Source of the DNA: Opisthorchis felineus
Lineage: Eukaryota > Platyhelminthes > Trematoda > Opisthorchiida > Opisthorchiidae
DNA length: 64,000 nucleotides
Assembly: GCA_004794785.1 (NCBI GenBank)
Contig: SJOL01000802.1
Span: 2,281,303 to 2,345,302 of the forward strand
Direction: 5' to 3'
The position numbers and the translations under genes were made by a program. Of this stretch, positions 48,371 to 60,825 are shown piece by piece. The notes beneath the pieces are model-generated. The model had not been told where the DNA came from. It made no database searches and worked only from the letters and a program-made list of their open reading frames with translations. Within the stretch, counting starts at the first letter, position 1. Every line of letters begins with the position of its first letter.

Positions 48371-49330
48371 AGTGGCGTTCCATCAAGCTCCAAACGGTCA
48401 GTCTCACTGCACTTTTGCCGTGACGCTTTCTGATGCCCTTAGAGCTGAACCAAAACGCACCAATCGGGAACGTCAGGTACTGCCAACTGGTGTGTGTGAG
48501 GGCGCACAGGCGTAACACAAATCAATAGGAAAACCGACCAATCATACAAAGGGAACGCAATCGTAGACTCTGGTGATCTGTCCAATCATGAACAGGCATG
48601 ATACGTGGGTTGGCTGACTGACCAGTGTGTGAATCAACTCAGAACGTGAATGAAATGAATTGCGTTTTGGCTCAGACTGGGGAAACACTTCAGGTTCCTA
48701 TCTATGTGAAGTTCTTTCTAATAAATTTCGTATACGATCGCATGGTAAAAAAATACTGTAATGGTAAACCAATGTTAAAGATGAAAGCCCTCCTCACTGC
48801 TGGGTAAGAAAACATATTTCACGTCTTCATTGGCGGGGCAACATGTGCACACTACTTCAATCCATATCAGGGTCCGAACCCGGGTCGGTGAAGCAGAAAT
48901 GGGGATATCCGGGCGGCATTTATTGGTCATTTTGTCAATGGTACAACCTAATATCAAACTGAAGGAACTACTCTATCCATTCGCCATTAAATTGGGCTGA
49001 AGAACGTTGAGTGTCTCCAATGGACGTCAACTCTAGTGTCACTTTTCCTAGGTGTTTTTTCGGTTCACCGTCTACTGAGGTCCGCTTTGCGTTCGACTAC
49101 CAATGTCCCTATAGCTTGTTACGCCGTTTCATCGCATCGTTAGTAGTATACCGATCAGAATCACAGACGGGCCACCATGCAAATGCAGCGGATTGTTTGA
49201 GATGGTCAGATCTAGTGGGTACACGCTGCCAAGCGATTTGACCTTCTGGTGGAACAGTACACACTGGTATAGGTGTTTCAACTGTAAGTCATGTATGTCG
49301 GAGTTGACGTGTAATCCCTTCATGCAACAG

Positions 49331-49402
49331 GTCGGCACGAATAGTCAACGCGACACCATAAGAGTACGGCCACAGTGCATATGTTCAGGCGAATGGATCT
49401 AA
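49331..49402 (+). CDS. Candidate last exon of cystatin-like copy 1
   Basis: After acceptor ttcatgcaacag, phase 0 gives 23 codons and TAA: VGTNSQRDTIRVRPQCICSG then EWI. Joined to exons 1-2 the protein would be 108 residues, a usual cystatin length, with two cysteines and a Trp near the end. No matching exon was found after copy 2, where a Penelope-like remnant lies instead, so this is tentative. Another acceptor (ttttcctag, exon start 49053) would give only eight codons. Confidence 0.3.
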   Translation, partial: VGTNSQRDTIRVRPQCICSGEWI

Positions 49403-49470
49403 TGATCAGAGGTGTGAATATTCAGCGCCATGATAGAATAGAACAAGCTGATCAGACGAAACTGCGAGCT

Positions 49471-49516
49471 CCACACACGCACACGCACGCATGCAAGCAC
49501 ACACACACACACACAA
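49471..49516. repeat. (CA)n microsatellite, interrupted
   Basis: CA repeats interrupted by CG and atgcaag, about 46 bases, 70 bases after the candidate last exon of cystatin-like copy 1. Confidence 0.95.
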
Positions 49517-50055
49517 ACCTCTGGCGGGACGGCCATTGTGGCAGGGTCAATCCAGAATACCAAGACATTGACAGACCAGTCAAAAGCAACCAAAAATCAG
49601 CAGGCAGGGCGAAGGAGCGTGGCACTGATAGGACAATCTGACGACAATAGGGCAGCTAGCGGAAACAAAACTCCAAAAAGACAGGGTTGTGCAACCTCAC
49701 TGGTAGAACCCTGTTACCTCAATTTATTTAGATAATTTCCAAGCCTCTACCATCAGTTGCCATCTGATTTGCAGAGTAAATGTCCAGTTTCCACAAGATG
49801 GTTAGTGCACACATTCCTTATGCTGGCTGGTTCGCACGCCCGACCACGGTCATTTCAGTCGCCATAACTCAATCGGTGAGTTCCTATGACCAAAACACGA
49901 AGGCAATAAAAAACTCATGTCATTCTCTTTTCATGTTTGTGAGTGTGTTTACGTAGCTTAATCGGTGGTTGGGAAAGTAGCTTACTCAATGGGATTCAAA
50001 CAAATGACAGGGAAGCAAGACCTGTGTGGGGCCACTGAATAGCTCGAAGTTGATG

Positions 50056-50154
50056 GGATAACCGACAAAGTTCGTTGAGTGGATAATCTACAAGTTTCGT
50101 TGATTGGATAATCGACAAGGTTCGCTGATTAGATAATCGACAAGGTGTGTTAAG
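50056..50154. repeat. 25-base minisatellite, four units
   Basis: Four consecutive units of the form gataatcgacaaggttcgtt gatt begin at 50056, 50081, 50106 and 50131. They differ at a few positions each. Confidence 0.9.
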
Positions 50155-52074
50155 GCGATCATAGAGGGGATATGGGAATGTGGGACGCAGCAATTATGAT
50201 GTTCATTCTAAAAGCAATAAACCTCTGATGGCTCCATCCGCTATTGATTAGTCAGGTAGTCAGTCAAAAGTGATTCCTGAGTGTGTCCTGCTTCTCCGCA
50301 GTTATGGAGGCAGATTTTACCTTCCGGCGATGCAACGACTTGAACGCAGGTGTTCGGATGATGTTAGGGGATAGATGCTGCTGTGCAAAACTAATGACCT
50401 GGGCAGAATTTATCCGGACGGAAAATCCAGGAGTCTCTCTTTTACTTGTGTAACGTGATTGATAGGTGGTCACCCTGCAATCACTACAGTTTTTTCAGCC
50501 TCGATTTATGAACAAGTGATTCATGCCCGTGTGTCTTGTAGTTGGAGGTGGAAGGTCCAATCAGTTCAACGTGACGGTAGTGAAACGGTGCGCTACCTCA
50601 CTGTTCCCGAGTTCTTCTTGAGCATTCGGACGAACAGTCGGCAATCGGCAGATTAATCGAGCTAAACTGATTAAGTGGTCAGACATATAACGGGATCCTG
50701 ATCTATTGGGTTTTATTTCTGGAGGATTCGTAATTGTTCCGGGTATAAGTAGACGCTCAGAAAGCTTGATCACCTGAAGAACAATAGCAGTCGCCTCCTT
50801 AACGCTTCTGATATCAACTCAAGATGGCTTCCCTCCGCTTGAAGTTATTGCAGTGGCGGTAGTGAGCAGGATGTCTGCCTTAACTAGCTGAGTGTTTCCA
50901 ACCTGAGTGCGAACCACAGTTTGAGGTGTGAAGCGCCATAAATTACGTGTGATTGTTTGAACCAGATATATCTATGTGGTGCAAGTCATAAAGCGCGCGT
51001 ATGTGATGTACTCATAGTGTACTTGAAGTTAAAGACGGAATTACCTCCTCACGTATAACAATTAACACCAGACGACTGGAGCCCATTTCACCTCCGAATG
51101 AAGTGGTTTCTCATGAAACTGACGATTCACAATCTAGATGGCCAGTTGGCCCGCTTCTTCCTCACAACGGCTAGTTCATTGAGTAACTCTGAGAGGGCGC
51201 TACGGAAACGTGATGAGTTTCACATCAAAGGTGCTTTCGATTGTCCAAGTCCGTCTCAATTTCATGTCTCAATTGCTGTTCAGCTGTTCCAAGCCATGCG
51301 GTAAGAATGCCTACGACAGGGTTAGTGTATGCAGAACAAAACAAGTAAGCACATGCTCATAAATCGAGCGAAGACGCGTACGTCGTTAGGCTAGTTTGAC
51401 TACTGGATGACTCCCATGATGTCCCCTACTCACAGAAGCATTCAGTCTACTCTAATGGCGGTATACAACCTGCGCTCGAAGTGGAGGCGGTTAACATATC
51501 CACCTGTCCCCGACAGATTGGCCGCCGGGTAGCGAGAATGTGAGTAAACTCCAACTTCGGTGCCAATCTGGTTAGCAGTGGGGGTATAGATCAGAAGAGT
51601 AGTAGGTTCTCTCATTCCTAAAGCATTCATGCTCACAAACAGAACAGCTTTTGAAACGATGATCAGGTTCATTGAGTCTGTTCTTTTTTTCAGCGATTTC
51701 CGTCTGCCTGGTCCAATGGCATACACTCGTATAATTGGATGATTTTAGGTAAAATACGAGGACTCACTGTTTACGAAATTGAAGACCAGTCGCAACCGTA
51801 GGAAACATCTCCCCAACTGTGAAATCCCACAATAAAGCCGTCAGGGACACATGAACCTCGCACCGCAGTTCCAAAAGCCATTGACGGAATCTCGCAAATC
51901 TATTCCAGTAATTAATTCCAGCTGCTGAACTTGTAATTGAATGGCTCCGGGTTGCTAATGGACATTCAGAGGGTTTGTTTTTGTTAAACAAATTTTGAGG
52001 ATGGTCTATAAGATGACTGGTATCCACGTTTCAAGCAGGTCCAACATATTTCGACAACTACTCTCATTCGGACA

Positions 52075-52460
52075 CGAAGCCGGTTGTGGGCTACCGAAGA
52101 GTTTCCGGTAACCTTATGAGTAGTGTGTCACGTCTGGACACTAACATATCGCGATATCTCGATTATCGTACGAAGTAAAAAATGAGGCGGCGGCCTGGTG
52201 TAGCATATTAAATTTAATTAATTTATTAATTAAGCGACGAACTAAAAAGAATAGTTTGAGACAACTTCTTCAGACCTGTAAACAAACTTAATTAATTAAT
52301 TCATTAATTAATTAATTAATTAAAGTTTAAAGCGGATTATCAGAAACAAGATCCAGCTGGATTCAGTTGAGTCACCTGTCAAAACCATACTCGTACGCAA
52401 AAAGTGTGTTTGGCCATTTTCGTGCAATTTGGATGCAAAGAGAACAAGAAAGTTATTGTC
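52075..52460 (+). repeat. Hammerhead repeat, forward, interrupted by an AT-rich insertion
   Basis: The unit's 3' part (52,075-52,210, starting inside the ribozyme at cgaagccggttgtgggct) is separated from the next unit's start (about 52,345-52,460, ccagctggattcagttgagt) by about 125 bases of foreign sequence bounded by (TTAATTAA)-rich tracts. The ribozyme lacks its 5' half. Confidence 0.6.
52232..52287. repeat. 56-base inverted repeat, left arm
   Basis: The arm begins aagcgacgaactaaaaag and ends cctgtaaacaaac. Its reverse complement recurs at 53065-53120 with about three mismatches. It lies inside the AT-rich insertion within a hammerhead unit. Confidence 0.7.
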
Positions 52461-53064
52461 TACTGAACCAGAATGCGCGGAAACTAAATAAATTCGGCGG
52501 ATTTGCCATACTGTAAGTGAACGTTGACTCCAAGACTAGGGTCAACAAGAACAAAGCCGCTGGTAGGCTTTAATTCTGGATTACAACGTGAATTTCATGG
52601 AAAGCAAAGAGGACAAGCGACAAGCACGCCATGCGTGACAACCAAGACGTGGACGATTAGGACAAGTACCTTGAGTAATGCGATGGAGCAACTTTTCATG
52701 ATATATTATCACATTAAAATATGCCCCTACCAGTAGAAAGTGTCCAAACAATTGAGAGTGAAGCGAAGAGTTTTGAGGCCTTTTGAACAACTGTTCTAAC
52801 CCTATGCGTCAAGCATCCTTGTGTCATGAAACGGTTGGTAACGCTGATTCCCAGATGAAGCGAACGACTTTGTTTTTCCGACATGTTTATTCCCCGCAGG
52901 AAAAACTGTATCAAGAAGTAGAAAAAAGATCTGGCGACTGGTTTGTTGTTATCGTTTGACGCTATTGAGCAGGCGGTCGAAACAGTCTATTTGCAGACGC
53001 CAGTTGAGGAGAATACTTTACTCAAATTAGGCGCAAAAAAACATACACGACTGTGAACAAGAAA

Positions 53065-53120
53065 GTTTGTTTACAGGTCTGAAGAAGTTGTCTCAACCTA
53101 ATCTTTTTAGTTCGTCGCTT
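53065..53120. repeat. 56-base inverted repeat, right arm
   Basis: It begins gtttgtttacaggtctgaag and is the reverse complement of 52232-52287, with 777 bases between the arms. It lies about 390 bases upstream of the cystatin-like copy 2 acceptor. It could be a terminal inverted repeat of an element, or two independent insertions of one family. Confidence 0.6.
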
Positions 53121-53280
53121 GTGTTGGTCAGGGGGCTTTGCCTGCAAACAAAATGGACCTACATGTTCTCGGACATTGTTGGGCGTAGCCCAGAACTACA
53201 ACGCATTGATCCCAAATGTCCAGGGTGAACAAGAAACAATTTTTCATTCGAATTAATTGGTTAGCTGGCCGACCGACCAA

Positions 53281-53290
53281 CGTATATAGG
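53281..53290 (+). promoter_or_regulatory. TATA-like element upstream of cystatin-like copy 2
   Basis: The string tatatagg lies about 230 bases before the ATG and about 220 before the proposed 5' splice-acceptor. It would fit a transcription start just downstream, with a short non-coding first exon. Copy 1 has no obvious equivalent at that distance. A match this short could be chance. Confidence 0.2.
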
Positions 53291-53513
53291 TCTGCGCAAC
53301 AGTCCAATTGACAGACAGTACACGACGCTTCTGGTTACTCGGGACTCACAAACGCATACCACCTAATCTTCTCTGAATTTAAACGGGCAAACAGTAGAAT
53401 CCCCTGAATCTCTGCGCATATTTGAGAGACCAAGTGGTTAGCGACCGACTTTCCCCATGTATTTCAAACGAATTGAAACACTGTTCCCTTCCTTCTTTTA
53501 GCCACCTAAAAAG

Positions 53514-53669
53514 ATGCACAAGGACGCCATTATTGTGTTCTGTATCATTCTGATCAACCAGATTACTTGTGAAGAAGAAGTCGTTCAGATGAAACAAGTA
53601 TCCCAAGTTGGCGGTCCGTCGCCACCTTACTGTCCAAGCGATGCCGAAAAGAACCAGTTATCCCCATTC
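53514..53669 (+). CDS. Cystatin-like secreted protein, copy 2, exon 1
   Basis: 52 codons from ATG to donor gtaagt. It starts MHKDAIIVFCIILINQITCE (signal peptide, core IIVFCIILI) then VVQMKQVSQVGGPSPPYCPS, matching copy 1 codon for codon apart from substitutions and small indels. The 3' splice site ccttccttcttttag ends 12 bases before the ATG, as in copy 1. Similarity to copy 1 extends into the intron and about 300 bases beyond exon 2, so this is a tandem duplication about 5.96 kb apart. A TATA-like tatatagg lies 230 bases upstream. Confidence 0.72.
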
Positions 53670-53712
53670 GTAAGTTTCTTAGCCATATGAATGTGACCAC
53701 TTGAAATTTCAG

Positions 53713-53814
53713 CTCACGAATGAACTGCCAAAGAAAACGACTGAAGACATTGAAGGCTTCAGGTATCTACAAATTATCCGGGAAACTACTAATGGGTACA
53801 ACTATGCCATATTG
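53713..53814 (+). CDS. Cystatin-like secreted protein, copy 2, exon 2
   Basis: 34 codons, acceptor aaatttcag, donor gtaagt, after a 43-base intron identical in length to copy 1. It encodes LTNELPKKTTEDIEGFRYLQ and IIRETTNGYNYAIL. The hairpin motif is ETTNG against the canonical QxVxG, so Gly is kept and Gln/Val are lost. No third exon was recognised: the following 500 bases resemble copy 1's intron until about 54,120 and then diverge toward retroelement sequence. The gene may be truncated, or its last exon may lie beyond the insertion. Confidence 0.7.
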
Positions 53815-54315
53815 GTAAGTCCCGTCACTCCAATGAGGAGTTCACTTTCCACAATCATAGATTCGTTTGAAAAACAACAAATGTCACACGGTAACAGTTT
53901 TTGACGAGCACTTGAAGGGAAAGCTTGAACTAAGATCGATGAAAACTGCGCAGTGTTCGGAGGCAAAGATACAATGTTAAGCGGTCAGTGTTACGAAACC
54001 CCTTGAGAATTTGAAATGTCGTTGTTTAAACTTCTTTGAATATAGTTTTTGGAAGAATAGACTTGTTTGTGTCGCCGGGGTTTGAATGGATGGGACAACA
54101 GTACTCGTCAAAAAATGTGTACCTGTGTAGACAAACCCATGAAGGTAGATTGTGCGTTCCTAAAGAGTTTCGAGTGCACATAGGCTGATTCAGTCTAACT
54201 GACCCCTTCTTGCATCACACAATGGCCCGAACTATGCTGTGCATTCTAGAGTCGTGCGGCCTACCTGTAATTCTCAAATGCGTAAACATGTATTTCGTAT
54301 TCAATGGCCATTTCA

Positions 54316-55431
54316 TCAGCGTAATTCAAACATTGAGAATGAATAGTTTCGCCATGGGCTTTCTGTGCAATAATTAGACGTCACCGTTTGCGGAAATCTC
54401 GCTCCTAATTTTGGTTTAGTCGATGACTCGCCTAGCGAAATCTGCTTGTGCCATCTTGTTATCTTGCAACCCCCTTTAGACCAACAGGGAATATCGGTCA
54501 CACAAAGCAGGCTAACGTCACAAACAGTCCAACAATATTTTGGGCAAAACCACACTACGCAGATGTAGTTGACCGCATAGTCTGCTTGGATGTGGTTCCT
54601 GGATTTGACGGGGGTTGATTTGGTAACAGTGAACACTGTTTTGGGCATATGGATGACAACGTTAATAACCGTACGGTTATGGAATGCTGCCGCTAGGTTA
54701 TTCTTTCTCATCATGGCGCGGTGTGTTGACGGGCGGCTTCCGGGATCATGTGCATGGTGGAGGTGCGGTTGATTAGACTGGAGCTTAAAGGAATTTACGG
54801 ATGACGATAGTGCTCCGATTTTAAATGAGTTACTGATGTCGGCGCCACCTGTGTACAGGTTGACTGATGTCCTTTTGAGAGGCCTCTGAACGTCCGTCAA
54901 TCTTTGTCCCTCGAGTGGCGTCAGTAGGCAGCACCACATTGGGATCCGTTCAAACCACGTGTGATCATCCAAATGTGTGCAGGTGTCTATTGGTTTGACC
55001 ACTGTTCACAAGTAAATCCGATTCGGATGTCAGCCATACATAGTATTCCAATGAGCTATTCAATTTATCTACAAGCAGACAGAAGTCGTAAAGAGCCGAA
55101 GCACAGTGTTTTCACATAAGCTACCGGGCAGTGGGCGAATTTCTCTGCGTTCTTTTATGATAGACCAAGTATGTTTTTTTTCTGTTCTGTTTCCAAACGG
55201 TTCAGTAGCGTTATAATAGGTACAGGAAACTGGGGAAACCTGGAAAGACCCATATTTTATCATGAATCCGGTGGAGGTGAACAAATGTTCACTACTCAAT
55301 AAACTGATTATAAACTTATTGATTGTCACGCTGTTCGAGTGTATTCGGGTAGACCAACGGTCCGAAATCAGAAAGCAATCATCAATATAAGCGAAACACG
55401 TACTTTCGAGCGGAGGAACGCTCTTGTCCAT
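54316..55431 (-). pseudogene. Penelope-like element RT and endonuclease remnant
   Basis: Two minus-strand open frames. The upstream one (55,431-55,069) has STCFAYIDDCFLISDRW and LLSSEHLFTSTGF, matching the RT catalytic YVDD and following lines of Penelope-like elements. The next (228 codons, 55,002-54,316, the window's longest after the CR1 fragment) contains TVTKSTPVKSRNHIQADYAV then NYICVVWFC, like the linker into a GIY-YIG domain (…PKDP…GVVY.I.C..C). Beyond that no endonuclease motif is convincing. Flanking RT motifs are missing, so it is a decayed fragment. Confidence 0.45.
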
Positions 55432-56562
55432 TATAGAGAGGTTCTTATCCCCCTAGGTCGTTGTTAGGAGGCTTTATGGAAAATTGCTCGTAGTTGGTAA
55501 ACAACAAATACCCTCAACAAACGTTCATGGCAGATTTATGCGTAATCTAACCAGTCCAAACACCAACGCTCCTTTTTTGAGAACTTGGGGATTGCACACG
55601 GCTAAACAAACAGGAATCCCCACCCCCGAATAACCTACTATTGCGTTGAGTTCTCTCCCACGCGCGAGCTAGACGATCCCGGATGCCAAAATGAAGAGTT
55701 TGGTTCGAAAGGCCGTGGTGCTAGCACCTAAGCAAATTTATACATCAAACGCTAATTGTCCACCTTGGTGGAATCAACCACAAATATGCTAGCGCGATAG
55801 CTGATCTGCACTTCGAAGTGCCAATGTCCAGATAGTGGCAACTGAAACCAAATGCTGGTGGTGTGAGCAGCCGGTCATCCTAGAGAAGATCAATGTGACG
55901 TTTCTGACTGCTGGTGGAAATACCCGGGTGCCAGGGAAGGGCACACACACTCGTACCAGCGTCTTGTGGGGCGGTCACCGGTGAATACAAAAGCCATGAC
56001 AAAAACGAGTGAAAATGGATGAACGTGCTAAGCGAGAGGGAGGGATAGAGTAGGTCAACGAGTGAGAGGTATTCTCAAGCTGTCAGGATGACGTCGAGAA
56101 GAAAATCCTTTCGGCACAAGTCACTAGAGGGAGCGCTGCACCTCCCTATCTCTAAACTTTGCCCATGCACTTGCGTCTGCGTTACGTGTCCGTTTTTCAA
56201 TTGATTTAGTAACAATATGGTTCAAGACACTTGCATGGCTGCGCTTCCTGTTGCAAAGTATTTTTGACTAACATCGAGAAAGAAACAGCTACCTAGACAT
56301 TCTGTGTATCGACATTTTTTCGCAGATTGACGAACCAGAGTACGATTGCTCAGCAATCCTGAGATCCAATCACATATGACCTCGGCTCAAGAGTTACAGA
56401 TTCGCCATCGAGGTTGCGCCTGTTCGAGAAATCGGATGGTGCATTTACGGGAGAACGGTCGACTCTCAACGGTAAGAAGACTAGGTATCTTCGACAGTGG
56501 TAAGAATTTGATCACGCCATGAAAGTGATTGACAATGTACGAAATAAAATGAAATCCATTGT

Positions 56563-57405
56563 GGGTAGTATGAAGAGATCTGGGAATTTCAATGAAGCCG
56601 AAAAGCAAGGCACTTCAGCACTGATTGGTTTCAATGACAGAAAGAAATCAGTCAAATTCCCAAATCTCCTCACACTATCCACAATCTATGGGTAGCTGAG
56701 AGAATAGTTTCGCGAGACTTTCATCTGGGACGTGGTCACTCGAGGAACCAGTCGGCACGTGTGACCGTGATGTGGATCCCGTGGTTGAACGATGAGTGGC
56801 GCTATATCATGTCTAAGTGCGAGTTAATCACCCTGCCGACTAGCCACTCGTGGCCGAACGCTTAAGTGTTCAAACTACCAGCCAGGAGGTCGCGGGTTCG
56901 AGGCTCTGCGGAGTTTCGCGAGATGCGCACTGCTGGTGATTTCCAATAATGATGAAACAGCTGTACAGTGCTTCTCGGCTTTTCAGCACAGATTGGCTCC
57001 ACTTACAGGACGAAGTCGCCACAAAAACCCAAGTCTCCTCTCACACTACCAACAATCTGTGAGTAGCTCAGTGGAAGAATAAACTTCACCCGATGAGTGA
57101 AACGTCCATCTGAGAAGTCGTTGCTCGAGGAGCCGGTCAACACATGTGACCGCGTGATGTGGATCACGTGGTTGAAGGATGAGTGGCGCTACGTGCTGCC
57201 TAACTGTGCGTTATTCATACTGCTGATAAGCCGCTCATGGCCGAACGGTTAGGTGTTCAAACTACCGGCTGGAAAATCACGCGTTCGAGACTGTCTGGAG
57301 CTTCGTGAGACGCGGCCTGCTGGTGATTTCCAATAATGATGAAACAGTTGTACAATGCGTCTGGGGTTTTCGGCATAGACTGGCATCACTTACGCGGCGA
57401 AATCC
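56563..57405 (+). repeat. SINE family A, tandem array (tail, then two full copies)
   Basis: The tail of one copy (56,563-56,660) is followed by two head-to-tail copies (56,685-57,012 and 57,052-57,403). Each has an A box (cactcgtggccgaacgctta; cgctcatggccgaacggtta) and B box (gtcgcgggttcgaggc; atcacgcgttcgagac), and body gatttccaataatgatgaaa. The copies differ by many substitutions, so the array is old. Confidence 0.8.
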
Positions 57406-59754
57406 CGACTAAAGTGAAATCCATGTACGGTACTCACTAGTGACGACGACTTCCGAATGTCACTCCCTCTCTATTACGAACGGACATATTTGGTTGATTA
57501 CCTATCCGCGCAATTTATAAAGCAACTCACGAACAACTCGGTCCACCACGACACACGACCAATCGTATGTGACCGACTGGCAACGTGTACAAGATTAGAT
57601 TCCTCCTCGAAATATTTTTTGTACCCTCGTTCGTTACACGTTCACGTACAAACGCTTTTTGTCTTGGAATAGCTGTGCAATAAAACATGGGGTACTCACA
57701 CATCCGTACAAGTTCAGTGTGAAATTGTGGCCTAAATCACACATACTGTGTGTGTGTGCGCACGCGTAAATGAAAATACCGATGGGTGAGCAAAAAAACT
57801 CAGGCAAGTGCAAAAGCGTAAGTTAGGTCCGATCACAAGAATATACACTCTGTCAAATCACATAATGGACAAAGACAGACAGGGTGGACAGGATACAGAA
57901 GGACAATGAAGGAGCTGATAAAAATAACCCGAAAGGAAGGCATCCCATGAAATGATTAAGTAGTTACAATGGGGATTACTAAATAGACGCGGACAAATGT
58001 TTGGACACTTCACAGCGTGAGAAAAATCGGAGCACTCATGTCCCAGGATTTGCAGTGATGACACACAGCCATTAACGATTCGGGGGAGGGAGAAAGAAAC
58101 AAACCATCATGAGTGATTCCTATAGGACAAAGGGTGGGGGTGAGTGAAAGTCACCAGGTTTCAGAACGGTGTGGTAGTGAGAAAATCATGATGTTACCGA
58201 GGTTTCCCTTCCATTTGTATGCCAACAGCGTTATTCGATCTTGGTTTGAATGAACCAGCTCTGAAAACAGGTGAGAAACAGTGGGTTGTGAAAACCAGAA
58301 GCACGTCTGTGTGTTGGGGATCGCTTGGCAACGCAATGCCACAATCAATCACGGGCTGCATAGAGTAGTGACAAAAGACATGCTGGTAAAAGCACCAAAT
58401 CGATGAAAAGCATGCACACCTTCCATTGGCAACTCGAAAAAGCCGATAACGTACAATGATCGGTCGCAGTTAAAAGTTTCACTTACCTTCAGGGCTTCAT
58501 GATAGAAACGGGGTCAGAGTGACATTTATTTAACTTACTACTCGGTATTTGACAGTAGTGAAAGACGACTTCATAATTTAGGTTGACTGGCTGTGGAAAA
58601 CCGATAATTGCAGTTTGTCTTTCCACCCACTACTAATAAGCCTAACCAGATGGCACAGGCAGCGCATAATCTATTTGACCTCATTCGCACCGAATACGGC
58701 GTGGATATTCTAAAGGTTTCCCAATTTCTTTGAAAATGTGACCCGATCGTTACCAAGCTTGAGATTGCGGCCTAATTCGGCTCGGACCTTGTTAAACAAA
58801 TGGGGCGTCACGTGGTGGGTAAGTTTAGAGTCAAAATAAAATACAACTGGGCAGTGTGTTACAAGCCGACGTTGTCCAGGTGCCCTGGACAACCTTTCCC
58901 AAGGATTTTTCAATCGACTGAATACGGGCCAATCGCAACGTTATTTGGGTCCACCATCACGTTTTCAGATTGCTGTGTTCCTGGGGTCAACCGTTAGTTA
59001 AATGCGACCTGCGTAAACGAGTACACAGACATCTGAGTAAAAATTGACCTCAGGAGTACAACAATTGGAAGATACGATGGTGGGCCCAAAAAGCATTGTA
59101 ATTGACCCGTATTCTTGAAAAAGGTTGTCCCCGGCACTCGAAATATCGAATTCTAACATTCACTAGACTGGGTTTGACCTTCAACTTTCCATGTTCTGCA
59201 AAAGAAACATCAGTGTCACATCAACGGGTTGGTAGATCTCAATAAAATGCGTTTTACATGGAGAGTAGCACGCATCGGTCGAACTTCCGTGTAACAACCA
59301 AACGAGCTTATTCAGGGGTGAATCAATTGAGGAAATTGAACCGAACAGTTGGTAACCAGGTGTGATGATGCAAAACTTACGCGTGATTTGTCATCTTCGT
59401 ACTGTAGCACACGTTTGGTTTGTTCCGCGTTGAAACGCAAAATGGAACACAACACTTTGGCAAGAGTCTATATGGAAACAAGAATGAGTAATTGTCAACC
59501 AGTGTTAGCCAAAAAAAAAACAATTCAGTAAATCATTCACAAGAAACTAACTACGACAAATACACGTAGTGTTAGATAATTTACCAAAATGCCCATACTG
59601 CGTGACGAAAAGGCGGGCTCAAGTTGCTTGCATTGCATAGCCTTACAAGACAATTGTGCGAGAGCATCCGTGAGTATGGTGGTGGCTCAGATGTGGGACC
59701 TTTTCGGTACATAGCTGCAGTGAAACTCGATATAAAGTACAAGGTTGCTCGGTT

Positions 59755-59822
59755 GAAAAGGTAGGATTGGGTTCGAACCACGGACCTTTTGGGCAATAGC
59801 TTCGCGCCTTAGCCAGCAGTGA
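59755..59822 (-). repeat. tRNA-derived sequence
   Basis: On the minus strand ctggctaaggcgcgaagcta (A-box-like) is followed by ggtccgtggttcgaaccc (B box). The spacing is tRNA-like, but the stems are not convincingly paired. A SINE head is more likely than a tRNA gene. Confidence 0.45.
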
Positions 59823-60825
59823 GTACTGTTCTCCGGTTCGAGATATTTGTTGACCTTGAAAAATCACCCATACGAAGAAGACGCAGAAAAAAGCATTGGG
59901 AATAGACATTTTTCAGGTGTTCTTGGTTGCGGGATTTTGTAGAATACATACTCACATGTCTCTCGCTTGAGCAATCGTCCTCCTGTCCTGGCGCAATCAT
60001 TTTTACCTATGAAGTGGCTACCTCGAAAACATCGTAGTTTCCGAACACCCATTTTCATACGCCGGATACCGATCGGCCCTTAACCACTGAGATATGTCGA
60101 GCCCGCGAACACTGTACAGTTTGGTTAACACACAAAGTTGAAGGATCCACGCATATTTCCATGCATATGATCGAGTCTCATCATTCTTATACCTTCACTG
60201 AAGCTCTTCAGGTGGTGCATCTTGCCTCACTCTAGGTCCATCCGAGCATGGGTTCGCTACTAGTGCTGAGGTACTATTTATGCAACCGCGTAAATCACCC
60301 ATTGTGCCAAAACAACGCATCGAGGCACTGAGTCACGACTGGCCGGGCACGAAAGCAGACAAGGATGGACTACCATTAATTACGTCATCCTCGACAACGT
60401 TCTTCTTTTAAATGTCTGTGCGGTGCCAGTAACCGGAAAAGCAACCAAACAGCATATCCATGGACATGTGACAACTGTTCACTACCTAGCAATAAGCAAC
60501 CTCCTAGTGGGTTTTCTCCGGCGAACGGGCCTATGTATATCCGCCTCAAAATTGGCTGACATAATCGATATTGTGATTAGCAGGTGGCGTCACTTGGTGG
60601 TATTGCACCAAGCTTCCCTCCAAAGGCATTGGTCTGTCCTGCTTGAATCACACGAACAACGTCAGCGACTGCATATCGTAATTCGGAACCAGTAGCTTGC
60701 TACGCAACACTTGATCTTTGCATTTTAACGATCGTACTGAGAATACTACTAAGTCCATACAGTTGTAGTGCGAACGACCAGCTAGCAACCACATAAAACG
60801 GTTTTGCTATTTCCATGTCAGAGCA

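Noticed and set aside
51098..51304. 68-codon frame ending at a donor-like gtaaga, considered as the last cystatin exon
   Set aside because: No cysteines at cystatin spacing and the acceptor does not give a matching phase; a different frame from the same acceptor ends sooner.
54590..54772. Plus-strand hydrophobic 60-codon frame
   Set aside because: It is the antisense shadow of the Penelope-like frame.
59757..59822. Functional tRNA gene
   Set aside because: A and B boxes are present but a seven-pair acceptor stem could not be found; a SINE head fits better.
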